Assembly (NCBI RefSeq): GCF_026151205.1
Contig: NC_087077.1
Location: forward strand, 1,240,001 to 1,304,000
Direction: 5' to 3'
DNA length: 64,000 nt
Source: Bolinopsis microptera
Lineage: Eukaryota; Ctenophora; Tentaculata; Lobata; Bolinopsidae
Shown here: positions 35,970 to 47,900 of the stretch, piece after piece
Position numbering within the stretch: the stretch's first letter is position 1
Layout: each line of letters begins with the position of its first letter
Translations under genes and position numbers: made by a program
Notes under the pieces: generated by a model
The model's database searches: none
What the model was told of the DNA's origin: nothing
What the model saw: only the letters and a program-made list of their open reading frames with translations

Positions 35970-38900
35970 TCACAAAACACCGGTCTCACTGATAGGGTTA
36001 CAGGTCATCATCTTGATAAACTCTTCGTAGTCTATCAGACCATCTCCGTTCAGATCAGCTTCACGGATCATGTCCTCTACCTGCCAAACATACTGATTAT
36101 TATCTGGATTATTCATTTTCTGTTCTTGTTTATTTGTTCAGTGATGGGGTCATTGTAAAAACATACTGATTATTATCTGGATTATTAATTTTCTGTTCTT
36201 GTTTATTTGTTAAGTGATGTGGTCATTGTAAAAACATACTGATTATTATCTGGATTATTAATTTTCTGTTCTTGTTTATTTGTTTACTTTTAGTGATCGG
36301 GTCATTGTAAAAACATACTGATTATTATCTGGATTATTAATTTTCTGTTCTTGTTTATTTGTTTAGTGATCGGGTCATTGTAAAAACATACTGATTATTA
36401 TCTGGATTATTAATTTTCTGTTCTTGTATATTTGTTCAGTGATGGGGTAATTTGTATCACGTCGTGACCCCCATCGCCGTTTCACTATAGTGGGTGATAC
36501 AACGTATGATAAGGGTAATTGTGATCCTCAAACCCTGCTGGTTCCATAATATGCATATATATATGCATATACCCGTTAATTTAGTTATATATAACTAAAT
36601 TAACGGGTGATACTCGTGAAATATCTGTTTCAACTCGGCGCGCGTCTTGGTAGGTTATAAACCTACAAATAACTAGATAATTATACAGGACGTGGTATTT
36701 AAAAAGGAGTCAATGAACCGGTTTACAAAGGTTCAGCTACAAATCTCTAATCACCTGATCCATTGGTAAGTTCTCCCCCATGTTAGAAAGAATGGTCTGG
36801 AGTTCCACCGCATCAATATAACCGTTGTTGTCCTGGTCAAACACCTTGAACGCATCCTTCAGGTCGTCTTCTTTTTGGGTACCGTACTTTATCATTAACT
36901 GGCAGAACTCTGTAAACTCTATCTGGAGAGAGTACTTTATCATTAACTGGCAGAACTCTGTAAACTCTATCTGGAGAGTACTTTATCATTAACTGGCAGA
37001 ACTCTGTAAACTCTATCTGGAGAGAAGTACTTTATCATTAACTGGCAGAACTCTGTAAACTCTATCCGGAGAGAAGTACTTTATCATTAACTGGCAGAAC
37101 TCTGTAAACTCTATCTGGAGAGAAGTACTTTATCATTAACTGGCAGAACTCTGTAAACTCTATCTGGAGAGAAGTACTTTATCATTAACTGGCAGAACTC
37201 TGTAAACTCTATCTGGAGAGAAGTACTTTATCATTAACTGGCAGAACTCTGTAAACTCTATCTGGAGAGAGTACTTTATCATTAACTGGCAGAACTCTGT
37301 AAACTCTATCTGGAGAGAAGTACTTTATCATTAACTGGCAGAACTCTGTAAACTCTATCTGGAGAGTAGTACTTTATCATTAACTGGCAGAACTCTGTAA
37401 ACTCTATCTGGAGAGAAGTACTTTATCATTAACTGGCAGAACTCTGTAAACTCTATCTGGAGAGAAGTACTTTATCATTAACTGACAGAACTCTGTAAAC
37501 TCTATCTGGAGAGTACTTTATCATTAACTGGCAGAACTCTGTAAACTCTATCTGGAGAGAAGTACTTTATCATTAACTGGCAGAACTCTGTAAACTCTAT
37601 CTGGAGAGAAACTTTATCATTAACTGGCAGAACTCTGTAAACTCTATCTGGAGAGAAGTACTTTATCATTAACTGGCAGAACTCTGTAAACTCTATCTGG
37701 AGAGAAGTACTTTATCATTAACTGGCAGAACTCTGTAAACTCTATCTGGAGAGTAGTACTTTATCATTAACTGGCAGAACTCTGTAAACTCTATCTGGAG
37801 AGAAGTACTTTATCATTAACTGGCAGAACTCTGTAAACTCTATCTGGAGAGAAGTACTTTATCATTAACTGGCAGAACTCTGTAAACTCTATCTGGAGAG
37901 AAGTACTTTATCATTAACTGGCAGAACTCTGTAAACTCTATCTGGAGAGAAGTACTTTATCATTAACTGGCAGAACTCTGTAAACTCTATCTGGAGTGAA
38001 ATACTTTATCATTAACTGGCAGAACTCTGTAAACTCTATCTGGAGAGAAGTACTTTATCATTAACTGGCAGAACTCTGTAAACTCTATCTGGAGAGAAGT
38101 ACTTTATCATTAACTGACAGAACTCTGTAAACTCTATCTGGAGAGAAGTACTTTATCATTAACTGGCAGAACTCTGTAAACTCTATCTGGAGAGAAGTAC
38201 TTTATCATTAACTGGCAGAACTCTGTAAACTCTATCTGGAGAGAAGTACTTTATCATTAACTGGCAGAACTCTGTAAACTCTATCTGGAGAGAAGTACTT
38301 TATCATTAACTGACAGAACTCTGTAAACTCTATCTGGAGAGAAGTACTTTATCATTAACTGGCAGAACTCTGTAAACTCTATCTGGAGAGAAGTACTTTA
38401 TCATTAACTGGCAGAACTCTGTAAACTCTATCTGGAGAGAAAAAACAGCTATTCAATATAGAACTAATTGCTATCTGGAGAGAAACACAGCTATTCAATA
38501 TAGTACCGTACTTTATCATTAACTGGCAGAACTCTGTAAACTCTATCTGGAGAGAAGTACTTTATCATTAACTGGCAGAACTCTGTAAACTCTATCTGGA
38601 GAGAAGTACTTTATCATTAACTGGCAGAACTCTGTAAACTCTATCTGGAGTGAAGTACTTTATCATTAACTGGCAGAACTCTGTAAACTCTATCTGGAGA
38701 GAAGTACTTTATCATTAACTGGCAGAACTCTGTAAACTCTATCTGTAGTTACTATAGTTACTGGAGTACTTTATCATTAACTGGCAGAACTCTGTAAACT
38801 CTATCTGGAGAGAAGTACTTTATCATTAACTGGCAGAACTCTGTAAACTCTATCTGGAGAGAAGTACTTTATCATTAACTGGCAGAACTCTGTAAACTCT

Positions 38901-41900
38901 ATCTGGAGAGTACTTTATCATTAGCTGGCAGAACTCTGTAAACTCTATCTGGAGAGAAGTACTTTATCATTAACTGGCAGAACTCTGTAAACTCTATCTG
39001 GAGAGAAGTACTTTATCATTAACTGGCAGAACTCTGTAAACTCTATCTGGAGAGAAGTACTTTATCATTAACTGGCAGAACTCTGTAAACTCTATCTGGA
39101 CGGAAGTACTTTATCATTAACTGGCAGAACTCTGTAAACTCTATCTGGAGAGAAGTACTTTATCATTAACTGGCAGAACTCTGTAAACTCTATCTGGAGA
39201 GAAGTACTTTATCATTAACTGGCAGAACTCTGTAAACTCTATCTGGACGGAAGTACTTTATCATTAACTGGCAGAACTCTGTAAACTCTATCTGGAGAGA
39301 AGTACTTTATCATTAACTGGCAGAACTCTGTAAACTCTATCTGGAGAGAAGTACTTTATCATTAACTGGCAGAACTCTGTAAACTCTATCTGGAGAGAAG
39401 TACTTTATCATTAACTGGCAGAACTCTGTAAACTCTATCTGGAGAGAAGTACTTTATCATTAACTGGCAGAACTCTGTAAACTCTATCTGGACGGAAGTA
39501 CTTTATCATTAACTGGCAGAACTCTGTAAACTCTATCTGGAGAGAAGTACTTTATCATTAACTGGCAGAACTCTGTAAACTCTATCTGGAGAGAAGTACT
39601 TTATCATTAACTGGCAGAACTCTGTAAACTCTATCTGGAGAGTAGTACTTTATCATTAACTGGCAGAACTCTGTAAACTCTATCTGGAGAGAAGTACTTT
39701 ATCATTAACTGGCAGAACTCTGTAAACTCTATCTGGAGAGAAGTACTTTATCATTAACTGGCAGAACTCTGTAAACTCTATCTGGACGGAAGTACTTTAT
39801 CATTAACTGGCAGAACTCTGTAAACTCTATCTGGAGAGAAGTACTTTATCATTAACTGGCAGAACTCTGTAAACTCTATCTGGAGAGAAGTACTTTATCA
39901 TTAACTGGCAGAACTCTGTAAACTCTATCTGGAGAGTAGTACTTTATCATTAACTGGCAGAACTCTGTAAACTCTATCTGGAGAGTACTTTATCATTAAC
40001 TGACAGAACTCTGTAAACTCTATCTGGAGAGAAGTACTTTATCATTAACTGGCAGAACTCTGTAAACTCTATCTGGAGAGAAGTACTTTATCATTAACTG
40101 GCAGAACTCTGTAAACTCTATCTGGAGAGAAGTACTTTATCATTAACTGGCAGAACTCTGTAAACTCTATCTGGAGAGAAGTACTTTATCATTAACTGGC
40201 AGAACTCTGTAAACTCTATCTGGAGAGAAGTACTTTATCATTAACTGGCAGAACTCTGTAAACTCTATCTGGAGAGAAGTACTTTATCATTAACTGGCAG
40301 AACTCTGTAAACTCTATCTGGAGAGAAGTACTTTATCATTAACTGGCAGAACTCTGTAAACTCTATCTGGAGAGAAGTACTTTATCATTAACTGGCAGAA
40401 CTCTGTAAACTCTATCTGGAGAGAAGTACTTTATCATTAACTGGCAGAACTCTGTAAACTCTATCTGGAGAGAAGTACTTTATCATTAACTGGCAGAACT
40501 CTGTAAACTCTATCTGGAGAGAAGTACTTTATCATTAACTGGCAGAACTCTGTAAACTCTATCTGGAGAGAAGTACTTTATCATTAACTGGCAGAACTCT
40601 GTAAACTCTATCTGGAGAGAAGTACTTTATCATTAACTGGCAGAACTCTGTAAACTCTATCTGGAGAGAAGTACTTTATCATTAACTGGCAGAACTCTGT
40701 AAACTCTATCTGGAGAGAAGTACTTTATCATTAACTGGCAGAACTCTGTAAACTCTATCTGGAGAGAAGTACTTTATCATTAACTGGCAGAACTCTGTAA
40801 ACTCTATCTGGAGAGAAGTACTTTATCATTAACTGGCAGAACTCTGTAAACTCTATCTGGAGAGAAGTACTTTATCATTAACTGGCAGAACTCTGTAAAC
40901 TCTATCTGGAGAGAAGTACTTTATCATTAACTGGCAGAACTCTGTAAACTCTATCTGGAGTGAAGTACTTTATCATTAACTGGCAGAACTCTGTAAACTC
41001 TATCTGGAGAGTAGTACTTTATCATTAACTGGCAGAACTCTGTAAACTCTATCTGGAGAGAAGTACTTTATCATTAACTGGCAGAACTCTGTAAACTCTA
41101 TCTGGACGGAAGTACTTTATCATTAACTGGCAGAACTCTGTAAACTCTATCTGGAGAGAAGTACTTTATCATTAACTGGCAGAACTCTGTAAACTCTATC
41201 TGGAGAGAAGTACTTTATCATTAACTGGCAGAACTCTGTAAACTCTATCTGGAGAGTAGTACTTTATCATTAACTGGCAGAACTCTGTAAACTCTATCTG
41301 GAGAGAAGTACTTTATCATTAACTGGCAGAACTCTGTAAACTCTATCTGGAGAGAAGTACTTTATCATTAACTGGCAGAACTCTGTAAACTCTATCTGGA
41401 CGGAAGTACTTTATCATTAACTGGCAGAACTCTGTAAACTCTATCTGGAGAGAAGTACTTTATCATTAACTGGCAGAACTCTGTAAACTCTATCTGGAGA
41501 GAAGTACTTTATCATTAACTGGCAGAACTCTGTAAACTCTATCTGGAGAGTAGTACTTTATCATTAACTGGCAGAACTCTGTAAACTCTATCTGGAGAGT
41601 ACTTTATCATTAACTGACAGAACTCTGTAAACTCTATCTGGAGAGAAGTACTTTATCATTAACTGGCAGAACTCTGTAAACTCTATCTGGAGAGAAGTAC
41701 TTTATCATTAACTGGCAGAACTCTGTAAACTCTATCTGGAGAGAAGTACTTTATCATTAACTGGCAGAACTCTGTAAACTCTATCTGGAGAGAAGTACTT
41801 TATCATTAACTGGCAGAACTCTGTAAACTCTATCTGGAGAGAAGTACTTTATCATTAACTGGCAGAACTCTGTAAACTCTATCTGGAGAGAAAAAACAGC

Positions 41901-44900
41901 TATTCAATATAGAACTAATTGCTATCTGGAGAGAAACACAGCTATTCAATATAGTACCGTACTTTATCATTAACTGGCAGAACTCTGTAAACTCTATCTG
42001 GAGAGAAGTACTTTATCATTAACTGGCAGAACTCTGTAAACTCTATCTGGAGAGAAGTACTTTATCATTAACTGGCAGAACTCTGTAAACTCTATCTGGA
42101 GAGAGTACTTTATCATTAACTGGCAGAACTCTGTAAACTCTATCTGGACGGAAGTACTTTATCATTAACTGGCAGAACTCTGTAAACTCTATCTGGAGAG
42201 AAGTACTTTATCATTAACTGGCAGAACTCTGTAAACTCTATCTGGAGAGAAGTACTTTATCATTAACTGGCAGAACTCTGTAAACTCTATCTGGAGAGAA
42301 GTACTTTATCATTAACTGGCAGAACTCTGTAAACTCTATCTGGAGAGTACTTTATCATTAACTGACAGAACTCTGTAAACTCTATCTGGAGAGAAGTACT
42401 TTATCATTAACTGGCAGAACTCTGTAAACTCTATCTGGAGAGAAGTACTTTATCATTAACTGGCAGAACTCTGTAAACTCTATCTGGAGAGAAGTACTTT
42501 ATCATTAACTGGCAGAACTCTGTAAACTCTATCTGGAGAGAAGTACTTTATCATTAACTGGCAGAACTCTGTAAACTCTATCTGGAGAGAAGTACTTTAT
42601 CATTAACTGGCAGAACTCTGTAAACTCTATCTGGAGAGAAAAAACAGCTATTCAATATAGAACTAATTGCTATCTGGAGAGAAACACAGCTATTCAATAT
42701 AGTACCGTACTTTATCATTAACTGGCAGAACTCTGTAAACTCTATCTGGAGAGAAGTACTTTATCATTAACTGGCAGAACTCTGTAAACTCTATCTGGAG
42801 AGAAGTACTTTATCATTAACTGGCAGAACTCTGTAAACTCTATCTGGAGAGAGTACTTTATCATTAACTGGCAGAACTCTGTAAACTCTATCTGGAGAGA
42901 AGTACTTTATCATTAACTGGCAGAACTCTGTAAACTCTATCTGGAGAGAAGTACTTTATCATTAACTGGCAGAACTCTGTAAACTCTATCTGGAGAGAAG
43001 TACTTTATCATTAACTCGCAGAACTCTGTAAACTCTATCTGGAGAGAAGTACTTTATCATTAACTGGCAGAACTCTGTAAACTCTATCTGGAGAGAAGTA
43101 CTTTATCATTAACTGGCAGAACTCTGTAAACTCTATCTGGAGAGAAGTACTTTATCATTAACTGGCAGAACTCTGTAAACTCTATCTGGAGAGAAGTACT
43201 TTATCATTAACTGGCAGAACTCTGTAAACTCTATCTGGAGAGAAGTACTTTATCATTAACTGGCAGAACTCTGTAAACTCTATCTGGAGAGAAGTACTTT
43301 ATCATTAACTGGCAGAACTCTGTAAACTCTATCTGGAGAGAAGTACTTTATCATTAACTGGCAGAACTCTGTAAACTCTATCTGGAGAGAAGTACTTTAT
43401 CATTAACTGGCAGAACTCTGTAAACTCTATCTGGAGAGAAGTACTTTATCATTAACTGGCAGAACTCTGTAAACTCTATCTGGAGAGAGTACTTTATCAT
43501 TAACTGGCAGAACTCTGTAAACTCTATCTGGAGAGAAGTACTTTATCATTAACTGGCAGAACTCTGTAAACTCTATCTGGAGAGTACTTTATCATTAACT
43601 GGCAGAACTCTGTAAACTCTATCTGGAGAGAAACTTTATCATTAACTGGCAGAACTCTGTAAACTCTATCTGAGAGAGTACTTTATCATTAACTGACAGA
43701 ACTCTGTAAACTCTATCTGGAGAGTACTTTATCATGTCATTAACTGGCAGAACTCTGTAAACTCTATCTGGAGGGAAGTACTTTATCATTAACTGGCAGA
43801 ACTCTGTAAACTCTATCTGGAGAGAAACTTTATCATTAACTGGCAGAACTCTGTAAACTCTATCTGGAGAGAGTACTTTATCATTAACTGGCAGAACTCT
43901 GTAAACTCTATCTGGAGATAGTACTTTATCATTAACTGGCAGAACTCTGTAAACTCTATCTGGAGAGAAGTACTTTATCATTAACTGGCAGAACTCTGTA
44001 AACTCTATCTGGAGAGAAGTACTTTATCATTAACTGGCAGAACTCTGTAAACTCTATCTGGAGAGAAGTACTTTATCATTAACTGGCAGAACTCTGTAAA
44101 CTCTATCTGGAGAGAAGTACTTTATCATTAACTGGCAGAACTCTGTAAACTCTATCTGGAGATAGTACTTTATCATTAACTGGCAGAACTCTGTAAACTC
44201 TATCTGGAGAGAAGTACTTTATCATTAACTGGCAGAACTCTGTAAACTCTATCTGGAGAGTACTTTATCATTAACTGCCAGAACTCTGTAAACTCTATCT
44301 GGAGAGAAACTTTATCATTAACTGGCAGAACTCTGTAAACTCTATCTAGAGAGTACTTTATCATTAACTGGCAGAACTCTGTAAACTCTATCTGGAGAGA
44401 AGTACTTTATCATTAACTGGCAGAACTCTGTAAACTCTATCTAGAGAGTACTTTATCATTAACTGACAGAACTCTGTAAACTCTATCTGGAGAGTACTTT
44501 ATCATGTCATTAACTGGCAGAACTCTGTAAACTCTATCTGGAGGGAAGTACTTTATCATTAACTGGCAGAACTCTGTAAACTCTATCTGGAGAGAAACTT
44601 TATCATTAACTGGCAGAACTCTGTAAACTCTATCTGGAGAGAAGTACTTTATCATTAACTGACAGAACTCTGTAAACTCTATCTGGAGAGTACTTTATCA
44701 TTAACTGGCAGAACTCTGTAAACTCTATCTGGAGAGTACTTTATCATTAACTGGCAGAACTCTGTAAACTCTATCTGGAGAGAAACTTTATCATTAACTG
44801 GCAGAACTCTGTAAACTCTATCTAGAGAGTACTTTATCATTAACTGGCAGAACTCTGTAAACTCTATCTGGAGAGAAGTACTTTATCATTAACTGGCAGA

Positions 44901-47900
44901 ACTCTGTAAACTCTATCTGAGAGAGTACTTTATCATTAACTGACAGAACTCTGTAAACTCTATCTGGAGAGTACTTTATCATTAACTGGCAGAACTCTGT
45001 AAACTCTATCTGGAGGGAAGTACTTTATCATTAACTGGCAGAACTCTGTAAACTCTATCTGGAGAGAAACTTTATCATTAACTGGCAGAACTCTGTAAAC
45101 TCTATCTGGAGAGAAGTACTTTATCATTAACTGGCAGAACTCTGTAAACTCTATCTGGAGAGAAGTACTTTATCATTAACTGGCAGAACTCTGTAAACTC
45201 TATCTGGAGAGAAGTACTTTATCATTAACTGGCAGAACTCTGTAAACTCTATCTGGAGAGAAGTACTTTATCATTAACTGGCAGAACTCTGTAAACTCTA
45301 TCTGGAGAGAAGTACTTTATCATTAACTGGCAGAACTCTGTAAACTCTATCTGGAGAGAGTACTTTATCATTAACTGGCAGAACTCTGTAAACTCTCTCT
45401 GGAGAGAGTACTTTATCATTAACTGGCAGAACTCTGTAAACTCTATCTGGAGAGTACTTTATCATTAACTGGCAGAACTCTGTAAACTCTATCTGGAGAG
45501 AAGTACTTTATCATTAACTGGCAGAACTCTGTAAACTCTATCTGGAGAGAAGTACTTTATCATTAACTGGCAGAACTCTGTAAACTCTATCTGGAGAGAA
45601 GTACTTTATCATTAACTGGCAGAACTCTGTAAACTCTATCTGGAGTGAAGTACTTTATCATTAACTGGCAGAACTCTGTAAACTCTATCTGGAGAGAAGT
45701 ACTTTATCATTAACTGGCAGAACTCTGTAAACTCTATCTGGAGAGAAGTACTTTATCATTAACTGGCAGAACTCTGTAAACTCTATCTGGAGAGAAGTAC
45801 TTTATCATTAACTGGCAGAACTCTGTAAACTCTATCTGGAGAGAAGTACTTTATCATTAACTGGCAGAACTCTGTAAACTCTATCTGGAGAGTACTTTAT
45901 CATTAACTGACAGAACTCTGTAAACTCTATCTGGAGAGTACTTTATCATTAACTGGCAGAACTCTGTAAACTCTATCTGGAGAGAAGTACTTTATCATTA
46001 ACTGGCAGAACTCTGTAAACTCTATCTGGAGTGAAGTACTTTATCATTAACTGGCAGAACTCTGTAAACTCTATCTGGAGAGAAGTACTTTATCATTAAC
46101 TGGCAGAACTCTGTAAACTCTATCTGGAGAGAAGTACTTTATCATTAACTGACAGAACTCTGTAAACTCTATCTGGAGAGAAGTACTTTATCATTAACTG
46201 GCAGAACTCTGTAAACTCTATCTGGAGAGAAGTACTTTATCATTAACTGGCAGAACTCTGTAAACTCTATCTGGAGAGAAGTACTTTATCATTAACTGGC
46301 AGAACTCTGTAAACTCTATCTGGAGAGAAGTACTTTATCATTAACTGGCAGAACTCTGTAAACTCTATCTGGAGAGTACTTTATCATTAACTGGCAGAAC
46401 TCTGTAAACTCTATCTGGAGAGAAGTACTTTATCATTAACTGGCAGAACTCTGTAAACTCTATCTGGAGAGAAGTACTTTATCATTAACTGACAGAACTC
46501 TGTAAACTCTATCTGGAGAGAAGTACTTTATCATTAACTGGCAGAACTCTGTAAACTCTATCTGGAGAGAAGTACTTTATCATTAACTGGCAGAACTCTG
46601 TAAACTCTATCTGGAGAGAAGTACTTTATCATTAACTGGCAGAACTCTGTAAACTCTATCTGGAGAGAAGTACTTTATCATTAACTGGCAGAACTCTGTA
46701 AACTCTATCTGGAGTGAAGTACTTTATCATTAACTGGCAGAACTCTGTAAACTCTATCTGGAGAGAAGTACTTTATCATTAACTGGCAGAACTCTGTAAA
46801 CTCTATCTGGAGAGAAGTACTTTATCATTAACTGGCAGAACTCTGTAAACTCTATCTGGAGAGAGTACTTTATCATTAACTGGCAGAACTCTGTAAACTC
46901 TATCTGGAGAGAAGTACTTTATCATTAACTGGCAGAACTCTGTAAACTCTATCTGGAGAGTACTTTATCATTAACTGGCAGAACTCTGTAAACTCTATCT
47001 GGAGAGAAGTACTTTATCATTAACTGGCAGAACTCTGTAAACTCTATCTGGAGAGTACTTTATCATTAACTGGCAGAACTCTGTAAACTCTATCTGGAGA
47101 GTACTTTATCATTAACTGGCAGAACTCTGTAAACTCTATCTGGAGAGAAGTACTTTATCATTAACTGGCAGAACTCTGTAAACTCTATCTGGAGAGAAGT
47201 ACTTTATCATTAACTGGCAGAACTCTGTAAACTCTATCTGGAGAGAAGTACTTTATCATTAACTGGCAGAACTCTGTAAACTCTATCTGGAGAGAAGTAC
47301 TTTATCATTAACTGGCAGAACTCTGTAAACTCTATCTGGAGAGAAGTACTTTATCATTAACTGGCAGAACTCTGTAAACTCTATCTGGAGAGAAGTACTT
47401 TATCATTAACTGGCAGAACTCTGTAAACTCTATCTGGAGAGTACTTTATCATTAACTGGCAGAACTCTGTAAACTCTATCTGGAGAGAGTACTTTATCAT
47501 TAACTGGCAGAACTCTGTAAACTCTATCTGGAGAGAGTACTTTATCATTAACTGGCAGAACTCTGTAAACTCTATCTGGAGAGAAGTACTTTATCATTAA
47601 CTGGCAGAACTCTGTAAACTCTATCTGGAGAGAAGTACTTTATCATTAACTGGCAGAACTCTGTAAACTCTATCTGGAGAGAAGTACTTTATCATTAACT
47701 GGCAGAACTCTGTAAACTCTATCTGGAGAGAAGTACTTTATCATTAACTGGCAGAACTCTGTAAACTCTATCTGGAGAGAAGTACTTTATCATTAACTGG
47801 CAGAACTCTGTAAACTCTATCTGGAGATAGTACTTTATCATTAACTGGCAGAACTCTGTAAACTCTATCTGGAGAGAAGTACTTTATCATTAACTGGCAG

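Noticed and set aside
43619-44655. Minus-strand ORFs of 120 and 72 codons inside the 49-bp array
   Set aside because: They arise where 46- and 48-bp units change the frame. The sequence is a reiterated exon edge, not a separate gene.
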